A program made the translations under genes and the position numbers. The notes below the pieces were generated by a model. That model was not told where the DNA came from and made no database searches. It saw only the letters and a program-made list of their open reading frames with translations. Below, piece by piece: positions 1 through 9,741 of a stretch of DNA of 64,000 bases. How positions within the stretch are numbered: the first letter of the stretch is position 1; every line of letters starts with the position of its first letter. The stretch is from Tethya wilhelma (Eukaryota; Porifera; Demospongiae; Tethyida; Tethyidae): contig CAXIPT010000001.1 in the NCBI GenBank assembly GCA_964030475.1, forward strand, positions 1,169,681 through 1,233,680, read 5' to 3'.

Positions 1-431
1 TTTTGTCCCACTCTCTGAAACAGACACGGTAAAACCACTATTATTATAAAATCCAACAGACATGGAGAGAAAAAAATCATACCTCGTGACACTGTAGTAG
101 TCTTCTTACTTCTACAAGGAAGAATGGACTCACTCTCTCCATCAGACTCTGCAACACAAATGCTATCACTAGAGCACACACATACACACAAAGAAGAAAC
201 ACACCTCGTGACACTGTAGTAGTCTTCTTACTTCTACGAGGAAGAACGGACTCACTCTCTCCGTCAGACTCTGCAAGACAAATGCTATAATTAGAGCACT
301 CACTCACACACACACACACACACACACACAGAAAAAAACACACCTCGTGACACTGTAGTCTTCCTACTTCTACGAGGAAGAATAGACTCACTCTCTTCGT
401 CAGACTCTGCAAGACAAACGCTATAACTAGA

Positions 432-486
<55 letters not shown>

Positions 487-537
487 TACACAAAGAAGAA
501 ACACACCTCGTGACACTGTAGTAGTCTTCTTACTTCT
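1..537 (-). CDS. Micro-exon array, partial (Death-domain gene paralogue)
   Basis: Minus-strand micro-exons lie at 1-14 (cut by the window edge), 83-148, 205-270, 344-406 and a truncated one from 507. Each has a TTGCAG-type acceptor and a GT donor. Lengths are 66, 66 and 63 nt, and all are phase 1 to phase 1. Each encodes a 21-22 residue unit that starts ESD(G/E)ESES and ends KKTTTVSR or close to it. The 63-nt copy has lost one codon in frame. The introns are largely (CA)n. The array stops abruptly near 537, where transposon sequence begins, so the 5' part of the gene is missing here. The order of exons matches the 3' part of the array at 26415-27667. Function unknown. Confidence 0.7.
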
Positions 538-1011
538 ACTAGCTCTTGACAAAGCTGAAGCAACCCTCAAAGAGAGGCCTTGGTTTCTTTTACAAAAACT
601 TTCCCACCACCCATGGGATACGGACACACCAAGTCCTTTATAATCGCAAGCGTTCTGAACCATCCCAATTACTTCCTTTCTACTCCTTGGAAAACCCAGC
701 TCAGCACTTTTGATAAGGAAATCAACCAACATTTGTTCTTCGGTCTCATTCAAATACCGTTGACGGCCTGCAACAGCACCAGCTAAAACCCTACCCTTCA
801 CATGGTCTCCAAGGGTGGATTTTGGAACTTGATATTCTTCAGCAGCTCTGCGAATACTATGACCATCATTGGCTACAGCTTTTATAGCCGACTTCAAACT
901 CTCTGCAGTATAATCCTTGTAAACACTTCTACGAAGTGGGGGCACATAGCCCAATGAGTTTGATTTGGCCTTCATGACACGGCCAGACAAAGGAGGATAG
1001 CTCGCCTCCAC
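538..1011 (-). pseudogene. Truncated pogo-like transposase (TE1 copy A)
   Basis: The minus-strand reading frame matches the first ~150 residues of the intact transposase at 9742-11616, including the Psq-type helix-turn-helix (around YTAESLKSAIKAV) and the CENP-B-like second DNA-binding domain. It ends abruptly at residues VASALSRA. The catalytic domain is absent, so it cannot be an active transposase. The reading frame itself has no stop in this stretch. Confidence 0.85.
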
Positions 1012-2273
1012 CATAATGCTATCATGATAGCTATACGAGAAACAAGAAAAAAAATCATTAGCTGACATATTGCTCTTATACACCCATTTTCCACTAGTAG
1101 CTAGTTTGACCATCATAATGAAGGCACCATTGGTGCACAAGCCTTGGCACTCAACTAGCTCAACACTTCGATAAAATTATTATATGCAAGATTATGATAT
1201 AATGCCCTTTGATCTATAGCTATGCAAGGCTGAGGTTGAGGATGATAGAATATCATAGCCGTGCAAACCCCCTAGTAGCAGTATACATCTATATGCTTAC
1301 ATAAAAAGTAGGCCACCAACCCTTCTGGCTTGCCATGGTGCCCAAGCATCACTGATTAACACTTAGCTACAGCCAAGCAGCTTGAGAAGCATCGTAGTCT
1401 TGCTAGCCAGACCATACGTAGCAGCATGCACCAACATGGAATCTAAATAATGCACACTAGATCAATAAGTGTGGCCTTGAAACTTCCGTATGTAGGTAGC
1501 ACTCAAAGAAGCACAAAAATCTCAAATATCAGCAACTACAGCGTTTTGGATAGCAAAATATATTTCTACAAGATCATATGCAGAGTTATGAACATAAGTC
1601 ACCATCAATTTTGTTGCTAGAAACGCCTTTCTTGAGATTTCGATAGGACAGACAGACAAAACAACTACTGTAATCCTCCACACATGCATAGCACGACTTA
1701 ACTTTGGAGCAGAGAAACGATTCAGTATCATATAAATTATCTCAATCTATTAATACAGTATTTGGTTTACTTGGTTTTCAACAGGTACACAAACCATATG
1801 CACTGTCTTCAAGGGTTAATTATGTGGTATCAAGGTTCTATTGCTAATGTGAGTCAGCAACAATAAAATAATCATTGCAAATAGACCCGTTGCACGTGAC
1901 GTCACAGGTCACATGACATAAAACAAGTCAACCATCTTGGAGGACAATTTTGTACAGTGAGTATGGGAAGATAAGAAAGAATCGTTTTTGTTGCTCTTAG
2001 CCCAGTCTGTTGTAACTTCTAACTTAGAAATTTAGTATAGGTTAATAGTTTGAACTTTTGCAGCAGCTGCTACGAAGATCATAATACAACGGCCCATCTC
2101 TTGTCCTCCAATGGGCGGGGCTTATCTCCGTAAATTTTTGTAATTTTATTTTTTGAGCAGTACATGCAAAATGGGTCTATACATAACTACCTGAACAAGG
2201 GCACTTGACTTACAGGCTAATTAGCTAATTAACCACCCGCTCTGATTGCTGAACACTATAACACATCCACAAA

Positions 2274-2588
2274 TTAACCACCCACAGTCACTAGAACTAG
2301 AACACAAAAACACACAAAACACAAATTAACCACCAACACACACAAACACCCACTCACTAGATTCATAAACGCTAAACACGGCTCTCCTGTCTGTCTCAGG
2401 TTCCTGGCTCCTGTCTCCGGGCTGCAAGTTGCCAACTCTGCCAGGCCTGCGGATTTATCGTCAGTTCTTGACTCCCCTCTGCTGGTTGGGATGACGCTCT
2501 CACCTCTCTCTTTCTCCTGTTGTTTCAGTCTTATCAAAAGATCTGCAAAATATGAAAATTTAAACACGAAAAACTTCGTTCCAGGCAA
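2274..2588 (-). CDS. Conserved leader ORF of TE1 (copy A), uncharacterised
   Basis: A 104-codon open frame in the leader of TE1 that is repeated almost unchanged at 8297-8611 in copy B (one V/A difference noticed). It starts MPGTKFFVFKF and has a charged middle (LKQQEKERGES) and a hydrophobic tail. Inside it there is a possible splice acceptor (TTTTGCAG) just before the charged part, so it may be a leader exon and not a free-standing protein. No family recognised. Confidence 0.3.
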   Translation of the reverse strand: MPGTKFFVFKFSYFADLLIRLKQQEKERGESVIPTSRGESRTDDKSAGLAELATCSPETGARNLRQTGEPCLAFMNLVSGCLCVLVVNLCFVCFCVLVLVTVGG

Positions 2589-3219
2589 AATCTTTTAAAA
2601 GTAGACGTGTGGTCACTGGTCACGTGAGAGAAAATGATCCCCAATCGAGCTAGCTAGATAGCCTTGATAGATCGCGACGCCGGTCTTCGGACGGACACTA
2701 ATAGTGCTTGGGCCAACTTCAAATTGTAACTCTGACAGTTTTAGACTTCAATATAATGTCTATATGTCTCTACTGCTCTCAATTGTTCAAGAAATAGCAT
2801 TCACAGGAATGTTTGTAGCTTGTAAATGCGACCGATTTATTGATTTCCAAATCGCGCTTAAACAACCCTTCGGCCTGTCGTAGTATGAAGAGCTTTCGGG
2901 CCCAGATTTTATATTTGCAAACTATAATGTCTTAGGTATGTGTACTATTAGTATTATAGCCCTAGTGCTAACACACCTTCGATTTATAGTTGCTGTCCGA
3001 AAGTTGCTGTTAACCGCACGAAACAAGAGTTGCGTCGGCCACACAATTAATAACGTAATAGCTTTGAAGTACTCAACTAGTTGGGGCTGGTCTTAGACTA
3101 TCCTGTAATAAAATTTGATGCTGATTCACGTGAACCAAGTCCGAAGTCTGTGCGGCTTTTAGTTTTTGAGATACAAGTGTCCGAATTTGATGGTGGACGA
3201 ACATCGGTGGCTTACTCTA

Positions 3220-5365
3220 TGTAGTAAACAATGTTATAATACATGCGATTGTTTTTAGTATTAATTTTTATAATACTGTATTGTTTAAATGTTTTATATG
3301 ATATTATGTTGTGTAATTAATCAAAAGTTATTAAGACAATAATGGTGTTAATACTCTCACAGGTTATTTCAAAATTTACAGTTGTGAATCCATTCTTGTC
3401 AGAGTAGATATGAAGTGTTTTAAGAACTTCTAAAGTGTCAGGGGAAGGGAGGGACTGATGGCTCACTCCAACAACAGCCTACCATTACCACACACACATA
3501 GAGAAACATGTAGAACCTGATATAATGTGTATATGTGTGTTTTGCCTTAACACACTACTCGTTTGTAGCACACTTAAAAGCTAAATTTTCTCCACAGCCT
3601 TTCTGCATGTATGCTTAAAGTTCAGTGCAATAGGCCGACCAAAAGCCTGAGCTGGCTTTGTAATAAAAAAAAGAAAAAGGTGTAGCTACTTAGCATTATT
3701 GTGATAAGTGTTTTTAGTATTATGTGCATCACCTACATTACGTAATTGGGTCACTTCCAGAATTGATACATAGGTGCACGAAATGACTAGGCAAAACGTT
3801 ACAAAACCTGATCTTTGTATGTATGTCAGATCAATGTACCTTTAGAGAGCATGATAGTCAGTTTCTGCTTGTCTCAGCAGTCTATTTAGAGCATTAATCT
3901 CTTGGATTATATATCTGTGTACAATGACAACAAGTCATTGTATGTATGTATGTACACACACTGACTGATGCAGGCTAGTTATGCCGTGGGCTCTAGCAAG
4001 AACTATAGATGCATGCATGCAAACTATGTCTTTCTTCAAAGTAACTCAGTGTGCAGTAGGACCGGCAGCTAGGAATGTCACAGTCGGACCACCCAAAACA
4101 AATACACAAAGACCAGCTGTATATTGTCAGATTTTTGACAATTACTTGTACCCATGCATACATGTATCGCCTGTGACTGGTTTGGTAGGTGATGTATACT
4201 TTTACTCATTTGCTGAGAACCATTTTGTGACTAGTTGTCCTAAATTTGACCCTATGAACTCCGAGACATATTCTCTGATGGCTGTATAGAAATAAAGTTC
4301 AATGTTCCATGAAATGACCAGTGGCAGTACACTGTGGATTGAATGGCTGACTGACCAGTTCTTTCAAGAGAGGAATCAGCTCTTTACAATAACCATCCAA
4401 TTCAGTAGAAAATCTACGGACACAACATTGTCAGGGAAATACCAACAGCCATATATACAATGTAGCAATACCATTAACTGCTAGTACATCACTTATTTGC
4501 ACTCATGGTAGGATACAGGTCTAGTCCTTGGTTGCCAATGGAGACGAAACAGACCAGGAACTGTCTTCTTGAGCCCCTCCCATCTTCATCAGAGCCAACG
4601 TTGATGAGACAGAAGTAGCTTTGAGACTGAGGAGGAAACAAACTGGTCATCACTGGTGAATGGCAGTACAGCAGCTTCTCTTAGTAGGTGGCACACTTAC
4701 CACTCTCATTAGAACTGATGACATCCAACCATTCTCTACTGCTTCCATATTTGGAGTCAGTGGTTTATCATCATCAGCGGCAAATTCCTGACCAGCCTTC
4801 CCCAGTCCATTTATGTTAGTGGCACTGTGCTGATGGTGGACTGGTCTGTTTCCTCTAGATCATATGTCCTTCAATAACACTGGCTCCAGTAGTGTGTCTG
4901 AGTTGCAGTCAATTCCTTACATGTGTGCCCGGTATGCAAGAGTGTGTGTATGCAAGAGTGTGTGTGGACACAGTGACCATACAGCATGAGAGCATGCATG
5001 TTGTACCATTGATAGACTTACCATTCTACTACTGCTAGATTCCAATGCAATGAATGCAATGTAATGACTGCTTGCCACTTGCAAGAAACAGTTTCTGTGC
5101 TAAGCTTCCGCAGCACGCAGCACGACAGCCAGCTGGCCAACGGTTCTGAATAAAGCTCACTCACACACCAGTGAACTACAAGCCCGGCCCACTTTTTTTT
5201 TGATACGCATGACCTCTGCTCTTGTGTTTGAGAAGATAAGAGACCAACAATGTAAGTCTTTAACCAGCAGTTTATGAGCTATACAGGCATGTTTAAAATT
5301 TAATGTATAGCCTAGACTGTACTATCTATGATTTATAATGTCAGTAACACATGCTATCATTTTAG
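3220..5365. other. Intergenic, no gene supported
   Basis: Only short open frames are present (for example around 3981-4484 on the plus strand). They show no recognisable domain, and stops interrupt any longer reading. The 4500-5000 part has a more even, coding-like base composition and could be a decayed gene, but no family can be named. The acceptor of the kinase exon (TTTTAG) closes the interval. Confidence 0.4.
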
Positions 5366-6013
5366 GCAAGGATCATTCAGAGAGTTTGAACCTTACACTC
5401 TGAGTGGTGTACAAGTCACTGATAGAGAGTTAGGACGAGGCTCCTATGCTGCTGTTGTGGAGATTGAGTACAGAGGATTGAAATGTGCTGGCAAGAAGAT
5501 CCATCAAGCCATTGCCCAGCAAGGACACGAGGCTTACCAATTGCGTCGATTTGCTGAAGAATGTCGTCTACTCAGTCAAATGAGACATCCAAATGTGGTC
5601 CAATTTCTAGGAGTCCAATTTGAGAGCCGGGCAGCCATACCCATCCTGGTGATGGAGTTCCTCCCTACTAACCTGAGCAGCTGTATCGACCAATATGGCA
5701 TTCTAGCAAAGGAGATCAACTACTCCATTCTTCACGATGTGTCGTTGGGCCTGTGTTACCTCCACAACCAAACCCCACCCATCATACACCGAGATCTTTC
5801 TGCCAACAATGTTCTCCTTACCTCCAACATGACGGCAAAGATCTCCGATCTGGGTGTGGCCAGGATCCTGAATCTCACTCCTCTCCAGATGAGTCGTATG
5901 ACTGAAACCCCTGGCACCCCTACCTATATGCCTCCCGAGGTAATGGTAGCTGACCCAAAGTACAACACAAGTGTAGACATCTTTTCATATGGAATCATGA
6001 TGATTCACATCTT
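5366..6013 (+). CDS. Tyrosine-kinase-like protein kinase, truncated exon
   Basis: The exon begins after a TTTTAG acceptor at 5361-5365 and encodes most of a protein kinase domain. Visible are the glycine loop GRGSYAAV, the lysine strand LKCAGKKI, a C-helix with EECRLLSQM, the hinge region VMEFLP, the catalytic loop HRDLSANN, a metal-binding motif reading DLG where most kinases have DFG, and the MPPEV equivalent of APE. The style of loop (HRDLSANNVLL) fits the TKL group that is expanded in sponges (family knowledge). The domain is cut after DIFSYGIMMIHI by a single N and a (TG)n run, so subdomains IX end to XI and any regulatory part are missing. An upstream exon must also exist. The truncation is more likely an assembly break than a real mutation. 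Confidence 0.85.
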
Positions 6014-6014
6014 N

Positions 6015-6102
<88 letters not shown>
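6014..6102. repeat. Assembly gap (N) and (TG)n microsatellite
   Basis: One N at 6014 is followed by a pure TG run to about 6102. On the left a plus-strand kinase exon is cut; on the right a minus-strand methyltransferase gene lacks its last exons. Two unrelated genes both ending here points to a forced join at a microsatellite. Confidence 0.85.
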
Positions 6103-6106
<4 letters not shown>

Positions 6107-6144
6107 CATGAAAGTAGAGCTATCATAATGTGGGACCATCTAAC

Positions 6145-7043
6145 CAGGTACACTCTAGCCTGATGAAGAAAGTCAACGTTCAGTTCAACAAGATCGACTT
6201 GGGAGAAGAGTGGCAGTAGAAGACGTTTTGAGACCCGTCCTATTCCAGCCCCACAGTCAAGAGCTCTGTCAGGAGAGGCAATGACAGCATCAGGTCCCTG
6301 GGGGCATGGAAGGGCAGAGAATGTACACGCATGTTCTGTTAACACTCATAAAATTAATGTCTAGCTACAGCACAATACTATAGGAAGTGCATGTAGCCAG
6401 CACAAGTGCATTCTACACACAGACCTTAGCTAGATATCAGTAGTGGGTAGTGAACCATTAGGAACTATTCTTCTTCAGTTATTTATTACAAGATACAGTA
6501 CATCAGGTGTGCAATCAATGTCATCAAAACCAGAAGTATTTTTTTGAAGTGGTACTGGAAATACAAGTAGTTATTTTTGCCATACAGAAGTAAATGACAG
6601 CTGCCAGTTTCTCCATATTGCTCTATACATTTTTGCCATACAGAAGGGGCTTATTTTACATAACTGCACCCGCTCTATTGATCTGCATCTGGCACTATAT
6701 GACCATTGTATAATTTACAATATTATCCATCCACTTACCTTTATAAGAGGTAGCAAGAATTTCTTGGAGTTAGCAATATCTGTTGATGAGAGATTTCCAA
6801 ACCCTCCCAGCATCCCATTCACCGTGGCAGGAATACCCTATGAGAATGTATAGGGGGCGGGGGGCATAAACACACAGCTAAAAGTGGAAAAGCTTTACCA
6901 TGCAGTGAGTATAGAGGCACCTTCCAATACTTGTCAGCGTCAGAATAAAAGTCTTCATCGTTTCTCACGATATCACCCTTGTTGGCCTCTTCTCCTGGCT
7001 CGAAACACAACGAGGCTACTGCTACAGCAGCTGAAGGATTCAT
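6145..7043 (-). CDS. NTMT1: N-terminal Xaa-Pro-Lys methyltransferase 1-like, first three exons
   Basis: Three minus-strand exons fit together in phase 0: 6921-7043 (41 codons from the ATG at 7041-7043), 6739-6837 (33 codons) and 6145-6297 (51 codons). All have AG acceptors and GT donors. The product carries the NTMT1 hallmarks: FYSDADKYWK, then VNGMLGGFG, then the SAM-binding motif LDCGAGIGRVSKRLLLPLF. NTMT1 (METTL11A) methylates the alpha-amino group of proteins starting with X-P-K after Met removal (family knowledge). The C-terminal half, with the rest of the Rossmann fold and the substrate pocket, is missing: the last visible donor at 6144 faces the microsatellite at 6015-6102. The N-terminal 30 residues are not typical of the family and may be lineage specific. 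The gene is head to head with the GTPase at 7191. Confidence 0.88.
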
Positions 7044-7190
7044 GGTGTGCACTAATAGAGATCCCGCGCTGCCCGTACTTTGACCTTATCTACTCCTCCA
7101 CTGCGAAACCCACGCCCCCTCCTCGTTCCTACACGGCATGGCAGTGCACACCGTCGCGTCAAAAAGTTTGCGGCCGCATTAGTACGATCC
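7044..7190. promoter_or_regulatory. Candidate bidirectional promoter, NTMT1-like / GTPase
   Basis: Only 147 bp separate the two divergent start codons (7043 on minus, 7191 on plus). The interval is GC-richer than its surroundings and contains CpG dinucleotides, as expected of a shared promoter. No TATA box is evident. If the GTPase starts at the upstream in-frame ATG at 7080, the space is only 36 bp, which makes 7191 the more likely start. Confidence 0.45.
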
Positions 7191-7673
7191 ATGGCAAAGA
7201 TGGCGGCAAAGAATGCTCCAGCAGTTGATGAGATAGAACTCCAAGATGTGAACTACAGGGAGGAGATAAACAAATGGTCAAAAAACGCAGAGAAACGTGG
7301 CCCTCTAGTGATTGCTCTCGCCGGTCGTAGCGGTGTGGGGAAATCAACTCTCCTCAACAATATCCTAGACCTCAAAGGAGAGATGGCTGCAACTGTTGGG
7401 CATGATGGAAACGCTACTACCCAGTATGTGACACGCCACACTGCTGGAGGAGTCACCATCGAAGTTCTCGACACGCCTGGCTTTGATTCACTAAATATGG
7501 ATGAGGCACAGATTCTACGTGATCTTGAGAAAAGTTCCAAAGGAAAAGCTGATCTTTTGCTCTACTGTGCAAGCCTACAATCAACTGGTAAAATTGGCGA
7601 TACTGACCGTAGAATTGTGAGCACTTTGACGAAAGCATTTAAAAAGCGGATCTGGAAACATGCTGTTCTAGTA
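7191..7673 (+). pseudogene. AIG1/GIMAP-like GTPase, interrupted by TE1
   Basis: The product begins MAKMAAKN and contains a P-loop GRSGVGKS, a switch region with NATTQYVT, the G3 motif DTPGF, and the segment LLLYCASL followed by an IWKHAVLV strand, as in the AIG1 (IMAP/Toc-like) GTPases. Members bind GTP and often act in immunity or at organelle membranes (family knowledge). The open frame stops two codons after TE1 copy B begins: the gene sequence ends at the TA at 7672-7673 and the TAA stop belongs to the transposon end. The G4 and G5 motifs and any C-terminal part are lost unless the transposon is in an intron, but the break falls inside coding sequence. An in-frame ATG at 7080 also exists. 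Confidence 0.75.
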
Positions 7674-8296
7674 GAGTAAGCCACCGATGTTCGTCCACCA
7701 TCAAATTCGGACACTTGTATCTCAAAAACTAAAAGCCGCACAGACTTCGGACTTGGTTCACGTGAATCAGCATCAAATTTTATTACAGAATAGTCTAAGA
7801 CCAGCCCCAACTAGTTGAGTACTCCAAAGCTATTACGTTATTTATTGTGTGGCCGACGCAACTCTTGTTTCGTGCGGTTAACAGCAACTTTCGGACAGCA
7901 ACTATAAATCGCAGGTGTGTTAGCGCTAGGGCTATAATACTAATAGTACACATACCTAAGACATTATAGTTTGCAAATATAAAATCTGGGCCCGAAAGCT
8001 CTTCATACTACGACAGGCCGAAGGGTTGTTTAAGCGCGATTTGGAAATCAATAAATCGGTCGCATTTACAAGCTACAAACATTCCTGTAAATGCTATTTC
8101 TTGAACAATTGAGAGCAGTAGAGACATATAGACATTATATTGAAGTCTAAAACTGTCAGAGTTACAATTTGAAGTTGGCCCAAGCACTATTAGTGTCCGT
8201 CCGAAGACCGGCGTCGCGATCTATCAAGGCTATCTAGCTCGATTGGATCATTTTCTCTCACGTGACCAGTGACCACACGTTTACTTTTAAAAGATT

Positions 8297-8611
8297 TTGC
8301 CTGGAACGAAGTTTTTCGTGTTTAAATTTTCATATTTTGCAGATCTTTTGATAAGACTGAAACAACAGGAGAAAGAGAGAGGTGAGAGCGCCATCCCAAC
8401 CAGCAGAGGGGAGTCAAGAACTGACGATAAATCCGCAGGCCTGGCAGAGTTGGCAACTTGCAGCCCGGAGACAGGAGCCAGGAACCTGAGACAGACAGGA
8501 GAGCCGTGTTTAGCGTTTATGAATCTAGTGAGTGGGTGTTTGTGTGTGTTGGTGGTTAATTTGTGTTTTGTGTGTTTTTGTGTTCTAGTTCTAGTGACTG
8601 TGGGTGGTTAA
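8297..8611 (+). CDS. Conserved leader ORF of TE1 (copy B), uncharacterised
   Basis: 104 codons, almost identical to 2274-2588 in copy A. It has the same start (MPGTKFFVFKF) and the same internal TTTTGCAG acceptor-like site. Preservation in two copies that differ by indels elsewhere hints at some constraint, but two copies are too few to prove it. It could be a 5' exon of the transposase transcript. No family recognised. Confidence 0.3.
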   Translation: MPGTKFFVFKFSYFADLLIRLKQQEKERGESAIPTSRGESRTDDKSAGLAELATCSPETGARNLRQTGEPCLAFMNLVSGCLCVLVVNLCFVCFCVLVLVTVGG

Positions 8612-9741
8612 TTTGTGGCTGTGTTATAGTGTTCAGCAATCAGAGCGGGTGGTTAATTAGCTAATTAGCCTGTAAGTCAAGTGCCCTTGTTCAGATAAGC
8701 CCCGCCCATTGGAGGACAAGAGATGGGCCGTTGTATAATGATCTTCGTAGCAGCTGCTGCAAAAGTTCAGATTTTTCAGTATGTTTTATCTAACTATTAA
8801 CCTATACTAAATTTCTAAGTTAGAAGTTACAACAGACTGGGCTAAGAGCAACAAAAACAATTCTTTGTTATCTTCCCATACTCGCTGTACAAAATTGTCC
8901 TCCAAGATAGTTGACTTTTTTTATGTCATGTGACCTGTGACGTCACGTGCAACGGGTCTATTTGCAATGATTATTTTATTGTTGCTGACTCACATTAGCA
9001 ATAGAACCTTGATACCACATAATTAACCCTTGAAGACAGTGCATATGGGTTTGTGTACCTGTTGAAAACCAAGTAAACCAAATACTGTATTAATAGATTG
9101 AGATAATTTATATGATACTGAATCGTTTCTCTGCTCCAAAGTTAAGTCGTGCTATGCATGTGTGGAGGATTACAGTAGTTGTTTTGTCTGTCTGTCCTAT
9201 CGAAATCTCAAGAAAGGCGACAAAATTGATGGTGACTTATGTTCATAACTCCGCATATGATCTTGTAGAAATATATTTTGCTATCCAAAACGCTGTAGTT
9301 GCTGATATTTGAGATTTTTGTGCTTCTTTGAGTGCTACCTACGTACGGAAGTTTCAAGGCCACACTTATTGATCTAGTGTGCATTATTTAGATTCCATGT
9401 TGGTGCATGCTGCTACGTATGGTCTGGCTAGCAAGACTACAATGCTTCTCAAGCTGCTTGGCTGTAGTTAAGTGTTAATCAGTGATGCTTGGGCACCATG
9501 GCAAGCCAGAGGGGTTGGTGGCCTACTTTTTATGTAAGCATATATAGATGTATACTGCTGCTAGGGGGTTTGCACGGCTATGATATTCTATCATCCTCAA
9601 CCTCAGCCTTGCATAGCTATAGATCAAAGGGCATTTTATCATAATCTTGCATATAATAATTTTATTGAAGTGTTGAGCTAGTTGAGTGCCAAGGCTTGTG
9701 CACCAATGGTGCCTTCATTATGATGGTCAAACTAGCTACTA

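Larger units (their letters stand above)
538..3217 (-). mobile_element. TE1 copy A, pogo-like DNA transposon, 5' part
   Basis: This is a close inverted copy of 7674-10310. It starts at a TA dinucleotide (3218-3219) with the terminal sequence GAGTAAGCCACCG on the minus strand and runs through a long leader into the 5' part of the transposase. It is truncated at 538, in the middle of the transposase, where micro-exon DNA begins. It differs from copy B by small indels, for example near 1620-1632, so it is a separate insertion and not a simple assembly duplicate. Insertion at TA fits the Tc1/mariner/pogo superfamily. Confidence 0.8.

Noticed and set aside
77..560. Open frames rich in VCVCVC or THTHTH
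   Set aside because: They are translations of (GT)n/(CA)n tracts running through micro-exons and introns; only the short spliced parts with acceptor and donor are supported.
580..786. Plus-strand ORF of 68 codons over the transposase of TE1 copy A
   Set aside because: It is the antisense of the transposase coding strand, and the same shadow occurs at 10060-10266.
3981..4484. Two adjacent plus-strand ORFs (102 and 60 codons) as a gene
   Set aside because: No recognisable domain, no convincing splice sites linking them, and length compatible with chance.
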